Part shown: in pieces, positions 16,808-25,179 of the stretch
Layout of the letters: every line of letters starts with the position of its first letter
How positions within the stretch are numbered: position 1 is the first letter of the stretch
NCBI GenBank assembly: GCA_964576925.1
Contig: CAZNWJ010000005.1
Location: 62,001 to 126,000, forward strand
Source of the DNA: JADJGC01 sp964576925
GTDB taxonomy: Bacteria; Zixibacteria; MSB-5A5; CAIYYT01
Length of the DNA: 64,000 nt
Reading direction: 5' to 3'
Notes under the pieces: generated by a model
The model's input: the letters and a program-made list of their open reading frames with translations, nothing else
What the model was told of the DNA's origin: nothing
The model's database searches: none
Translations under genes and position numbers: made by a program

Positions 16808-18628
16808 ATGTACATTCTTGGGATCTCCGCCTTTTACCACGATTCGGCTGCGGCCCTGGTCAGCGACGGGCGCATTGTCGCCGCCGCGCAGGAGGAGCGC
16901 TTTAGCCGCGTAAAGCACGACGCGCGATTTCCGACGGGTGCGGTCGCTTACTGCCTTGCCGAGGCAGGGATCACAGCGGCGGATGTAGACTACGTGTGCT
17001 ACTACGACAAGCCGCTGCTTACCTTTGACCGGTTGATGGAAACCTACCTGGCTTATGCTCCAAGCGGTCTGAGGTCTTTTGCCAAGGCTCTGCCGCTCTG
17101 GCTGCACCACAAGCTGCACATTCCCCGGGAGATCAAACGCGGGCTCGGCGGCGGCTTCAAGGGCGAGATTCTCTTTTCTCAGCACCATCTGTCGCACGCC
17201 GCTTCGGTTTTCTACCCTTCGCCGTTTTCGGCCGCAGCGATCTTGACCATCGACGGCGTCGGCGAATGGAGCACGACGACACTTGGGAGCGGACGCGGCC
17301 GCGAAATCAAGATTCTCAAAGAATTGCGATTTCCGCATTCACTTGGATTGCTCTACTCGGCGTTCACATACTACCTCGGATTCACGGTTAATTCGGGCGA
17401 ATACAAACTTATGGGACTGGCTCCCTACGGCGAACCGCGATATACCGACTTGATTTTGAAGGAGTTGATCAACGTCAAGGACGACGGCTCGTTCTGGATG
17501 AACTTGGAGTATTTCGAGTACTGCCAGGGACTGCGGATGACTTCAAACAAGTTTCACAGATTGTTCGGCTGTGAGCCCAAGTCTCCCGACTCGCCGTTTA
17601 CTCCGAAACAACTTGATGTTGCGGCCTCGATCCAGGAGGTCACGAATATCATCATGTTGCGACTGGCGAGGACTCTGCGCGAACTGAGCGGCGAAAGCAA
17701 TCTTTGCCTGGCCGGAGGATGTGCCCTAAACTCGGTAGCCAATGGGCTGATTCGCCGCGAGAGGATTTTCGACAATCTCTGGATTCAACCGGCGGCGGGC
17801 GATGCCGGGGGCGCCCTCGGCGCTGCTCTGGCTGTTTGGCATCAATTTCTTGGCCAGGAGCGCCAGCCGGAAGTGCTTGATAGCCAGCAGGGGAGCTATT
17901 TGGGGCCGTCGTATTCCAATGAACAAATCAGGCAGTATCTTGACTCGATCGGGGCGAACTATCGCCAGCTCGAATCCGGCCAAGTGGCGCAGCGAGTGGC
18001 AGCAGCCATTGACGATGAACTGGTCGTTGGCCTCCTGCAGGGGCGCATGGAATTTGGCCCGCGGGCGCTCGGCGCGAGGAGTATCCTGGCCGATGCCCGT
18101 AATCCGCAGATTCAGTCGCGCCTGAATCTGGCGATCAAGTTTCGTGAGGGTTTTCGTCCGTTCGCTCCCGCGATCCTGCGGGAAGACGTTGCTGCATACT
18201 TTGAAGAAGACTGCGAAAGCCCGTATATGCTGCTGGTCGAGCCGGTCCGCAAAGAACTGCGACGCCAACCGCCGGTTGCCGAGCAACACCTGTCCGGCAT
18301 TGATCGTTTGCGATGGGTCAAATCTACGATCCCGGCGGTGACCCACGTGGACTATACGGGTCGTTTGCAGACTGTCAGTGCCGATCGTAACGGCCGCTTC
18401 TACGAAATATTGAAGGCGTACAAGGAGCGAACGGGCTGCAGCGTGATCGTTAACACGAGTTTCAATATTCGCGGGGAGCCGATCGTAAACTCGCCGGCAC
18501 AAGCTTATCGTTGCTTCATGTTCACCGACATGGACGTACTGGTACTCGAAGAGTGTGTGCTGTTCAAGAATGATCAACCGCCGTTTCCCGGCGCGCAGGA
18601 GTATCGCGCCCAGTTCGGAAAGGACTGA
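16808..18628 (+). CDS. Carbamoyltransferase, NodU/CmcH family
   Basis: Transfers a carbamoyl group from carbamoyl phosphate, through carbamoyl-adenylate, to a hydroxyl of a sugar or natural product. The 606-residue protein has the two-domain plan. The Kae1-like N-terminal domain shows MYILGISAFYHDSAAALV, QEERFSRVKHDARFP and QHHLSHAAS; LCLAGGCALNS comes in the middle. The YrdC-like C-terminal part shows GRMEFGPRALGARSI, REGFRPFAPA and NTSFNIRGEPIV. The ATG at 16808 fits the family N-terminus; a longer frame from 16766 does not. It is followed three bases later by an SxtJ-like membrane protein, a frequent partner, and faces the formyltransferase-like gene across a 140-bp divergent promoter region. 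Confidence 0.95.
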   Translation: MYILGISAFYHDSAAALVSDGRIVAAAQEERFSRVKHDARFPTGAVAYCLAEAGITAADVDYVCYYDKPLLTFDRLMETYLAYAPSGLRSFAKALPLWLHHKLHIPREIKRGLGGGFKGEILFSQHHLSHAASVFYPSPFSAAAILTIDGVGEWSTTTLGSGRGREIKILKELRFPHSLGLLYSAFTYYLGFTVNSGEYKLMGLAPYGEPRYTDLILKELINVKDDGSFWMNLEYFEYCQGLRMTSNKFHRLFGCEPKSPDSPFTPKQLDVAASIQEVTNIIMLRLARTLRELSGESNLCLAGGCALNSVANGLIRRERIFDNLWIQPAAGDAGGALGAALAVWHQFLGQERQPEVLDSQQGSYLGPSYSNEQIRQYLDSIGANYRQLESGQVAQRVAAAIDDELVVGLLQGRMEFGPRALGARSILADARNPQIQSRLNLAIKFREGFRPFAPAILREDVAAYFEEDCESPYMLLVEPVRKELRRQPPVAEQHLSGIDRLRWVKSTIPAVTHVDYTGRLQTVSADRNGRFYEILKAYKERTGCSVIVNTSFNIRGEPIVNSPAQAYRCFMFTDMDVLVLEECVLFKNDQPPFPGAQEYRAQFGKD

Positions 18629-18631
18629 TGC

Positions 18632-19042
18632 ATGCTGCAAAGGACAAACTGGCGGCCTGATCGATCGACCGTACGCTACTTTGCGATCACATTGGCAGTG
18701 TTGGCGCTTCTCTCAGCCTCGCTGCTCTTGTGGCTGAAGGGACTTGCCGCCGCCGCTTGGGCAGGGAGCGCCGGGATCGCGCTGGCCGCCGGATCGTACC
18801 TGTGGTTCCCGTTGGGCCGGTTGGTTTATGTGATCTGGATGGCGGTCAGCTATTTGCTCGGACTGATCGTCTCGCCCATCATCCTCGGGATTATCTACTA
18901 TTTGGTCCTGACCCCGTTGGGGCTTTACGCTCGACTCCGCGGCAAGGACGAACTCAGAGTGCGGCGCCAGCCAGATTGTCAAACCTACTTCATCGACGTC
19001 AATGACCAGACGGAGCCCGAGTCGTTCCGTCGCCAGTTTTAG
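18632..19042 (+). CDS. SxtJ-like small membrane protein
   Basis: A 136-residue protein with an N-terminal hydrophobic pair (FAITLAVLALLSASLLLWLK, then LAAAAWAGSAGIALAAG) and a third and fourth hydrophobic stretch around residues 58-95, followed by a short cytosolic tail. The core FPLGRLVYVIWM ... ISYLLG-like ... SPIILGIIYYLVLTPLGLYARLRGKD layout matches the SxtJ family found next to carbamoyltransferases of the NodU/CmcH type in many bacteria. The molecular role is unknown. It starts three bases after the carbamoyltransferase stop with AAAGGA upstream, so the two form an operon. Confidence 0.8.
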   Translation: MLQRTNWRPDRSTVRYFAITLAVLALLSASLLLWLKGLAAAAWAGSAGIALAAGSYLWFPLGRLVYVIWMAVSYLLGLIVSPIILGIIYYLVLTPLGLYARLRGKDELRVRRQPDCQTYFIDVNDQTEPESFRRQF

Positions 19043-19082
19043 CCTCTTCACCCGCGTATTTCCTTGAACATCGCTACATTTG

Positions 19083-19110
19083 TTGACGTTTAATCTGATG
19101 GGGGTATATT
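19083..19110 (+). promoter_or_regulatory. Promoter of the cytidylate kinase-like gene
   Basis: TTGACG (19083-19088), a 16-bp spacer and TATATT (19105-19110), 24 bases before the ATG at 19135, with GAGGAAGG as the ribosome-binding site. Confidence 0.7.
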
Positions 19111-19134
19111 GCCTCTGGGAGAGGAAGGTGCCCA

Positions 19135-19860
19135 ATGACCTCGATTGAATTGATCATCGACCGTCAGATCCGCCGCTGGGAACTCCAGAAGACGCTGGAA
19201 GAATCCCACGCCGGACTGACGCGGTCGATCCACATCCCCAAACCGATGATCACAATCTCGCGGCAGCGGGGATCGGGTGGAACGATCATTGCCGAACGTT
19301 TGGCACACCGATTTAACTACACGCTCCTACACCGGGATATTATCGATCGGATCTGCGCGACCAGCGGATACAAACGTCGAATCGTCGAATCGCTGGACGA
19401 ACACTCGCGTTCGCAGATGGAACTGTGGTTTGAATCGCTTCTGACGGGAAAGGCGATCGACCTTGGCGACTACGCCCGCCACCTGCTCGAGATCGTGTTC
19501 AGTATCTCGCGCCTGGGCGGTGTCATCGTCGTCGGCCGTGCGGCGAATTTTATCATCGGCAGCAATCGCGGGTTTCACCTGCGTGTGATCGCTTCTGCAG
19601 CCATCCGGATCTCCAACTTGATTGCCCGCGAGAAGCTCAGCGCGGACCAGGCGAGGCGCGAGGTTGAGCGCTTCGACCACGAACGCGCCGAGTTTGTTCG
19701 CAAGTTGGTGGGCAAGTCGATCGATGACCCAGTACACTACGACATGGTCCTAAATCTGGACTACATGTCGCTCGATACTGCTGTCAACCTGGTGGCAAAC
19801 GCCGCGATGGACAAGTTCGAACGATTGGCCGGCGCCGAGGCAGCTTCCCAGGGGCAGTGA
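19135..19860 (+). CDS. Cytidylate kinase-like family protein
   Basis: The 241-residue protein has a P-loop-like ISRQRGSGGTIIAERLAHRF after a 35-residue N-terminal extension, then LLHRDIIDRI, VIVVGRAANFIIG (Walker B-like region), and a C-terminal VLNLDYMSLDTAVNLV. This matches the Cytidylate_kin2 family (AAA_33-like nucleotide kinases), distinct from housekeeping Cmk. Family members are often of unknown substrate; some are linked to stress or signalling. It has its own promoter (19083-19110). Confidence 0.85.
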   Translation: MTSIELIIDRQIRRWELQKTLEESHAGLTRSIHIPKPMITISRQRGSGGTIIAERLAHRFNYTLLHRDIIDRICATSGYKRRIVESLDEHSRSQMELWFESLLTGKAIDLGDYARHLLEIVFSISRLGGVIVVGRAANFIIGSNRGFHLRVIASAAIRISNLIAREKLSADQARREVERFDHERAEFVRKLVGKSIDDPVHYDMVLNLDYMSLDTAVNLVANAAMDKFERLAGAEAASQGQ

Positions 19861-19957
19861 ACTCTCGTCGAGCGCTTCGGATTGTGCCAAACATTCCTTA
19901 CGTCGAGCCTGCCGCTGCTCCGTATGACTCTCATGACAAATCTAGAAGAGGAGAAGT

Positions 19958-20545
19958 ATGGAGATTCGTGCATTACCCCAAGTTCCAGGATACGATCCGC
20001 AATCGCAACGGATCGTCGCCCTTTTTGCTTCACAGTTCGACGATCAGCTGAAGTTGCTGAGGGACTCTGTTAAGGATCTCACGGTATCACAATTGGAATG
20101 GCAACCCAGAGCCGGAGTCAACACCGTCGGGATGTTGTTGGCTCATCTCGCCGTCGTTGAGGTGTTTTGGATTACGGTGGCAACCAAGGAGATCCCCCTT
20201 GAACCCGATGGCGATGATTTGACGCTCAAAACCATCGGCATCCGCATGGACGACGACGGGCTTCCGCTCAAACCCGACGGCAAACACCCGCAGACTCTGG
20301 CCGGAAAATCTGCCGCCGACTACCTGGCAATGATCGACCGGGCCCGGGCCTCGGTTCACGCCGTATTGCGTACATGGCCGGACAGTCAATTGGAGGCGAC
20401 CTTCGCCCGCGATAAGCGATCAATTACTCGCTCGTGGACGCTCTATCATGTCCTCGAGCACTTCGCCGGACATTACGGGCAGATCCTGCTGCTCAAGCAT
20501 TTGATGCGTGATGCCGGTGTCTTATCGCGCGACGCGGTCGATTGA
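19958..20545 (+). CDS. DinB-like (DUF664-type) four-helix protein
   Basis: A 195-residue soluble protein of the DinB/YfiT superfamily. The three metal-ligand positions of the fold are visible: the histidine in MLLAHLAVVEVFW and two in HVLEHFAGHYGQI near the C-terminus. Proteins of this fold are often thiol-dependent transferases (bacillithiol, mycothiol) or stress-related; the substrate here is unknown. It starts ATG with AGAGGAG four to five bases upstream. It follows the kinase-like gene by 97 bp. Confidence 0.88.
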   Translation: MEIRALPQVPGYDPQSQRIVALFASQFDDQLKLLRDSVKDLTVSQLEWQPRAGVNTVGMLLAHLAVVEVFWITVATKEIPLEPDGDDLTLKTIGIRMDDDGLPLKPDGKHPQTLAGKSAADYLAMIDRARASVHAVLRTWPDSQLEATFARDKRSITRSWTLYHVLEHFAGHYGQILLLKHLMRDAGVLSRDAVD

Positions 20546-20602
20546 CCGTATTGCGCCGCCATAATACTTGCGTTTCGCCACTCGCATCCTGATGTTTAGC
20601 TC

Positions 20603-21151
20603 GTGACGCCATCGATGATTATCCGCCGCGGCCGCCTGTGCTTGCTGCGTCCGGTTATCGCGGCCGACCTCGATCCCTATTTTCGCTGGTACTGCGATGA
20701 GCGCGTGCAGCGGCACCTGGCAAATCCCTGGTGGGATCCCCGGATGAGTCGCGCCGACTACGAACGATATCGGTTCCAGCGTTACCTCGATCATGACCCG
20801 ATGGGTGGTGTTTTCACGATCTGCGATCCCGACGGAGTCCCTCTCGGGTTGGTGAATTACTTCGAACACGTGGTTGAACTTCATACCTGCGAGGTCGGCA
20901 TCGCCATCGGTGAAGTCGAACGCTGGCGACAGGGGATTGCCTTTGAATCGTTGGTGCTTCTTCTGGACTATCTGGAATCGGAACTGAAGATTGCCAGGGT
21001 TTTTGCGCAAATCCTTGAAGAAAACGTCGCATCGCAGGCCTTATTTGGCAAGGTCGGCTTTCGCGCGATCGGCAAGCGGCTCGAAGGAAACTACGTTTTT
21101 TTGAAGTATGAATGGGAATCGCCTGCGGCCACGGGCGACGATTTACTTTAG
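20603..21151 (+). CDS. GNAT-family N-acetyltransferase
   Basis: A 182-residue acetyltransferase of the RimJ/RimL type (Acetyltransf_3). It begins IIRRGRLCLLRPVIAADLDPY, has the beta-bulge region GVPLGLVNYFEHVV ... CEVGIAIGE, and the C-terminal NVASQALFGKVGFRAIGKRL typical of that group. The acceptor, a protein N-terminus or a small molecule, cannot be told. The start is either GTG at 20603 or ATG at 20615; neither has a clear ribosome-binding site. Its 3' end overlaps the convergent HDOD-GAF gene by nine bases. Confidence 0.85.
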   Translation: MTPSMIIRRGRLCLLRPVIAADLDPYFRWYCDERVQRHLANPWWDPRMSRADYERYRFQRYLDHDPMGGVFTICDPDGVPLGLVNYFEHVVELHTCEVGIAIGEVERWRQGIAFESLVLLLDYLESELKIARVFAQILEENVASQALFGKVGFRAIGKRLEGNYVFLKYEWESPAATGDDLL

Positions 21152-22654
21152 CGCCGTATTGATCAACTGGTTTACCTGCGCACCCTGAAGTTCCTGCAGT
21201 TGCCGGCGCAGGCGAATTCGCTCGATAGCCAGCGACGACTGATTGATCAGGCTCATGATTGTGCGCAGGCGATCGTCGTCAACCGGCTCGGTGGGATCCG
21301 GATTATTCACGATCATCACGAATTCAACCTTTTCGGCAACTATGAAGGGTAGCGTCGCGAAGGCACAGCAGCCAATCGCTGCGCGCTCTTCTTCCCCGAC
21401 GGTGTCTTTGTAAATCTCGGAGTCGGCATCGATGATGTTCTGAGCGGCCTGATCATCGACAGTGCGGCCGAGCACGTTGTCACCCAGCGGCAAGACGATG
21501 TCGTAAACTGCTTGCTGGGAGTTGACACCGAAACCGAGCGCGCCGTGGGCAGTTCGGGATTCGTGGTCGATCTTGAGCAAGAGGACACGGCCGATTCCGA
21601 CGCCGCGCATTACTTCCTCGAGCGTCGTCTGGAAGATTTCGTCTTCGCCCGCAGCCGACCGCATGGCTTCACCGGCTTCCTGAATAATCGCCAGTTCGCG
21701 ATTGCGCTCCTGGAGCTTCTGGGCTGTTTCGGCGGCTTCTTGTTTAAGCAGTTCGCGCTCAGCTTCCATTTTGGTTGTCTCGGGTGCTTTGAGCGAGATC
21801 TCCAGTTCATCGGCGATGTTGCGGATCATCTCCGGGGCTGCTTCCAGGATCTTCTCCAGCACCTCGGGAGTGATTCCAATCAGATCGACCCCGGCCTTTA
21901 CGTAGGCTCGCTGACGGGTTTCATCCCCCTGGAAGATCGCGTCGTAGGCGAGGTCGGCGACATAGATGAAGTCGACCAGGCAGTTGCTATTTCGCTGACG
22001 CGACGGTAATCCGCGCCGGTGATGCTCCATGATCGGGCGGGAAAGCAATGACGGCAGATTCCACTTGCGCGCCAGCCAACCCCCGACTTCGCCGTGATCG
22101 ATGCCAAAGATCGATTTTTCGGCGGCAATCTGCTCCTCGCCGCGTTCGATCTTCTTGAGCACCAGGGCGTGCTCTTCCGGAAACACAACGGCGAGAATGG
22201 CGATCCCGATGTTGTGCATGAATCCGGCGATAAACGCTTCTTCCGGGACTTTGTAGTGTGCCGCGGTCGCGATCATCTTTCCGATCACGCCGGTAGCCAG
22301 CGAGTGGGTCCAAAACTGCCGAAAGTCGAATTTGTGTTGGCTGAACTTGTCCATCGCGTCGAACAGCGCCAGCGACAGGACGACGTTTTGCACGGTGCGG
22401 AAACCCATGAGCGTAATCGCCTGCGTGATCGTCGAGACACGATTGGCATATTCAGCATAGAACGCCGAGTTCGCGATCTTGAGAATTCGTGAAGTGAGCG
22501 CATGATCGGAGAGAATAATGTTGGCGAGGTCGGCGACCGAAGAACGCGGATCCTCGGAAATCTGCCGCACCCGCAGGATGATCTGCGGAATCGACGGCAT
22601 CACTTCGAACTCGTCCAGCCTCCTGAGCGTTTCGTGGCGTCCGATCAACGTCAA
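21143..22654 (-). CDS. HDOD-GAF signalling protein
   Basis: A 503-residue cytoplasmic regulator: an HDOD domain (about residues 10-210), a linker, a coiled coil (about residues 290-340, KQEAAETAQKLQERNRELAI) and a GAF domain (about residues 340-490). HDOD domains are degenerate HD phosphohydrolases that act in signalling scaffolds; this copy has HN instead of HD (FMHNIGIAI), so it should lack metal-dependent hydrolysis. The start is TTG at 22652-22654, three bases after the stop of the upstream HDOD gene, whose 3' end supplies GAGGAG; translation is probably coupled. Confidence 0.9.
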   Translation of the reverse strand: MTLIGRHETLRRLDEFEVMPSIPQIILRVRQISEDPRSSVADLANIILSDHALTSRILKIANSAFYAEYANRVSTITQAITLMGFRTVQNVVLSLALFDAMDKFSQHKFDFRQFWTHSLATGVIGKMIATAAHYKVPEEAFIAGFMHNIGIAILAVVFPEEHALVLKKIERGEEQIAAEKSIFGIDHGEVGGWLARKWNLPSLLSRPIMEHHRRGLPSRQRNSNCLVDFIYVADLAYDAIFQGDETRQRAYVKAGVDLIGITPEVLEKILEAAPEMIRNIADELEISLKAPETTKMEAERELLKQEAAETAQKLQERNRELAIIQEAGEAMRSAAGEDEIFQTTLEEVMRGVGIGRVLLLKIDHESRTAHGALGFGVNSQQAVYDIVLPLGDNVLGRTVDDQAAQNIIDADSEIYKDTVGEEERAAIGCCAFATLPFIVAEKVEFVMIVNNPDPTEPVDDDRLRTIMSLINQSSLAIERIRLRRQLQELQGAQVNQLINTALK

Positions 22655-22657
22655 GGC

Positions 22658-23527
22658 TTAGTTCTCCTCAAACAGTTTGCGTTCTTCGCTGAAGCAGGAT
22701 TGCAGCTCCGTGAGCAACTCTGAGACATCAGCCTCGTCCAGCGCTAGTGTCCGCGAGAGTTCGGCGATCGACATGTGGTTTGTCGGGGCGGCGCCGAATC
22801 CGACACCCAGTGACTTCGCCAGGCCATTGGAGAATCCGACTACGGCCGCTATCGCGGGCGCGCCGTCGGATTGTGGGAACCTCGTCACGTGATGCTGTCG
22901 TACGCCTTCGACAATTTCAACGGGGAAGTGCCAGCGTTCGAGGACGAGCGCGCCAATATCGACATGAGTGAATCCCAGTTGAGCCTGTTCGGCATCGCAA
23001 AACTCCGTGCTATCCATTTCGACAGCCTGGACGATCTTGTCGTATGCGCCCTGCAGTTTCTGGCCCAGGATGATCTTGCCGATATCGTGCAGCAGCCCGA
23101 CCAGGAAGATTTCTTCCAGGCGTGGGTGGCGAAGTCGGCGCGCGACAATGCGCGAGGCCAGGGCGCAGGCGAGAGAATGGTCCCACAACTTCTGTCCGAA
23201 GACCGCATTGTCATTGCGGTAGTAGAGGGCGTGAGTCGACGACGCGATGACAATCGAGCGCAGGGTGTAGAAGCCGAGAATCAGGATCGCTTCCTTGAGC
23301 GAGCTGACAGAGCGTGACCGGCCGTAGAATGAGGAGTTGGACAACTTCAACACTTTGGCGGTCAGGCCCGGGTCGGCAGCGAGCACCTCACCAAGATCTT
23401 CCACGCTGGAGTTCAGGTCGGCCGTAAGCCCCATTACAGCCGACACTATGGCGGGAGAAGCGGGCAGGTCGCCGATCGTCGACGCAATTTTTTCCAGCAG
23501 AGGGGGGTTTTGTGTGGTGGCTGTCAT
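22658..23527 (-). CDS. HDOD domain protein
   Basis: A 289-residue protein made almost wholly of one HDOD domain: LPASPAIVSAVMGL, then DPGLTAKVLKLSNSSFYG, SLKEAILILGF and FLVGLLHDIGKIIL. Unlike its neighbour it retains the HD pair. Tandem HDOD genes often couple motility, secretion or cell-cycle outputs to c-di-GMP or kinase systems; no such partner is visible here. The ATG at 23527 is chosen; an in-frame TTG at 23533 is possible. Upstream, 57 bp away, is a CAAGCGCTTG palindrome that could be an operator. Confidence 0.9.
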   Translation of the reverse strand: MTATTQNPPLLEKIASTIGDLPASPAIVSAVMGLTADLNSSVEDLGEVLAADPGLTAKVLKLSNSSFYGRSRSVSSLKEAILILGFYTLRSIVIASSTHALYYRNDNAVFGQKLWDHSLACALASRIVARRLRHPRLEEIFLVGLLHDIGKIILGQKLQGAYDKIVQAVEMDSTEFCDAEQAQLGFTHVDIGALVLERWHFPVEIVEGVRQHHVTRFPQSDGAPAIAAVVGFSNGLAKSLGVGFGAAPTNHMSIAELSRTLALDEADVSELLTELQSCFSEERKLFEEN

Positions 23528-23583
23528 CGGCAACGGCCCTTTCCTAGAAACACGATTCTTTTTCGTTTATCGACTCAAGCGGG

Positions 23584-23593
23584 CAAGCGCTTG
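23584..23593. promoter_or_regulatory. 10-bp palindrome CAAGCGCTTG upstream of the HDOD operon
   Basis: Perfect palindrome 57 bp upstream of the HDOD start codon, at a distance suited to an operator. No regulator is identified, and a chance occurrence is possible. Confidence 0.3.
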
Positions 23594-23885
23594 AATTACA
23601 GCATGATTGGAAACAAGTCATTTTTTTCTTGATTTTGTGGAACCTAAGCGTATCTTCCGTGTTAGCATATTTGGCTGAAGTAGGGTGTTGTCCCAAATTT
23701 GAGTTTCCTGCCCCCCTCTCAGATTTGGCACCTGATCTTCGGCCTTTTTATTTTCGGCTTCCGGGCAATAAATCCCACTAAGTTATTACATGGTATATGA
23801 TTAGAGCGCCGATTACCTGACTTGGTTTGGTAGGGGCGCTGGCGTTTCTATGCCGAAAAAGTCAGGGAAGCACGGGAAAATACTG

Positions 23886-23914
23886 TTGACAATTCCCGGG
23901 GGTGCCTATATATT
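23886..23914 (+). promoter_or_regulatory. Strong upstream promoter of the dockerin/cohesin gene
   Basis: TTGACA (23886-23891), a 17-bp spacer and TATATT (23909-23914). This gives a leader of about 330 bases before the ATG at 24253. Confidence 0.75.
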
Positions 23915-23991
23915 CCAACCCGAAGTGAACACAAGGTCTTAATCAAAACTGTCTCACATTCTGAAACGTTGTCGCATTTGCGCACAACTGC

Positions 23992-24019
23992 TTGACAAAC
24001 GCGGACAAATCGCTAATTT
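23992..24019 (+). promoter_or_regulatory. Second promoter of the dockerin/cohesin gene
   Basis: TTGACA (23992-23997), a 16-bp spacer and TAATTT (24014-24019). The leader would be about 225 bases and would still include the small ORF at 24106-24216. Confidence 0.65.
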
Positions 24020-24105
24020 AGGATTGACGAAAGTCGTTCACTGTTACTTCAGTTAGTCTTTTAATCACAGCGTCATCAGGTTCTCTCTTCAGAGGCGCTG
24101 TTGAT

Positions 24106-24216
24106 ATGGAACGTTTGAACAAGGTTCTTGCCAAGTTCGAGAAGAAGACGCCAATCTCACAGATTATCACGACGGAGACTGGACACAGGCCAAATAGCTA
24201 CCGATTAAAGTATTAA
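24106..24216 (+). CDS. 36-residue leader ORF
   Basis: ATG at 24106 opens a 36-codon frame, MERLNKVLAKFEKKTPISQI..., ending YRLKY at TAA 24214-24216, 36 bases before the dockerin gene. AGAGG lies about ten bases upstream of the ATG. The composition (basic N-terminal helix, then a TTETG turn) is protein-like, but a chance frame of this length is possible. No homologue is recognised. Confidence 0.4.
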   Translation: MERLNKVLAKFEKKTPISQIITTETGHRPNSYRLKY

Positions 24217-24252
24217 CGGTTTAGCAGTTCCATCTCGCAAGGAGGTTGCTTA

Positions 24253-25179
24253 ATGGCCAGCAAATGGCGGTTTCTCTCAATCGCGGCGGTATTCATCGTT
24301 CCGCTCGTGATTGCGTTCTCTTCAGGAGAGAGAGCCGATTCGTCCCCGCAGGTATTGACGCTGATCTGTCGCGTCGACACGATCACCACTGCGCTCAACA
24401 GTCCCAACATCGTCGTCCCAGTCAATGTCACGAATCTCGCGGATTCGGTCGCGGGGTTCCAATTGTGGATAAACATCTCCGAACCATCCCTGGTGAAGTT
24501 CAAGGCCGATTCGGTTTCAGGCGGAATCTACTACGCCAAAATTGACACGATCGGGACCCGGATCAAGGGTTGGGAGTACCTGCAGGCACGCATTCTCGAT
24601 GACACCATCGGCGCTGTGCTGCGCGTCGCCGGTACGGCGGACGCCGGCGGATTCCCGCTCAAGCCACCGGTACCGCCCGGCTCAGGGACCTTCTTGCGTC
24701 TGCATATGGAGACCAAGGGCGCGCTCGGAGATTCGCTGTGCGATAGCGCCCGTGTGGTCCTGGCGATCAACTTCGCCGAAACGCGATTTTCCGATCCCCA
24801 CGGCGACCTGATCGCCTACGCTTGTTCGGCGACCGTTGACACGGTCTACCAGAACTGTGCCGTGATAGTAAACGACACTTGTCAGGAGTGGTTCGACACG
24901 ACGATCGTACCGGGCCAGATTTGCTGGTTTGATACGCTTCAAGGGTCGTTCATTAACGGCGGTATCGGGTTCGCCTGCTGTAAGTGCGGGGATGCCGATG
25001 GCAATAATATTTTCACCATTTCTGATGCCGTGTTCCTGATTACATACATCTTTGGAGGCGGCCCGGCGCCGAATCCAAGTTGTCTGGGTGATGCCGATGG
25101 TAATGGTATCACAACGATTTCTGACGCTGTGTTCTTGATTACGTTTATTTTCGGTGGCGGACCGGTTCCTCACTGCTGA
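24253..25179 (+). CDS. Exported cohesin-like protein with C-terminal tandem dockerin
   Basis: The 308-residue protein has a signal peptide (SIAAVFIVPLVIAFSSG), a cohesin-like domain (about residues 35-190: LNSPNIVVPVNVTNLADSVA, then GFQLWINISEP, a typical adhesive beta-sandwich opening) and a C-terminal tandem dockerin (about residues 245-308). Each dockerin half reads GDADGNxxxxISDAVFLIT-IFGGGP, with Asp/Asn at the calcium-ligand positions. Cysteines flank the halves (CCKCGDADG, PSCLGDADG, and the terminal HC). The ATG at 24253 has GGAGG seven bases upstream. Dockerin halves bind cohesins in cellulosomes; whether that holds here is unproven. Confidence 0.87.
   Translation: MASKWRFLSIAAVFIVPLVIAFSSGERADSSPQVLTLICRVDTITTALNSPNIVVPVNVTNLADSVAGFQLWINISEPSLVKFKADSVSGGIYYAKIDTIGTRIKGWEYLQARILDDTIGAVLRVAGTADAGGFPLKPPVPPGSGTFLRLHMETKGALGDSLCDSARVVLAINFAETRFSDPHGDLIAYACSATVDTVYQNCAVIVNDTCQEWFDTTIVPGQICWFDTLQGSFINGGIGFACCKCGDADGNNIFTISDAVFLITYIFGGGPAPNPSCLGDADGNGITTISDAVFLITFIFGGGPVPHC

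Larger units (their letters stand above)
23594..24105. other. Divergent intergenic region, no ORF of note
   Basis: About 510 bases between the HDOD operon and a dockerin gene. It holds an imperfect hairpin (AGCGCC 23805-23810 / GGCGCT 23835-23840, with TACC/GGTA inside), pyrimidine-rich stretches, and two plus-strand promoters described separately. I see no RNA gene and no coding frame. Confidence 0.6.

Noticed and set aside
23805..23840. Hairpin considered as a riboswitch, including c-di-GMP types
   Set aside because: It lies upstream of both promoters, and no GEMM-like conserved bases are present.
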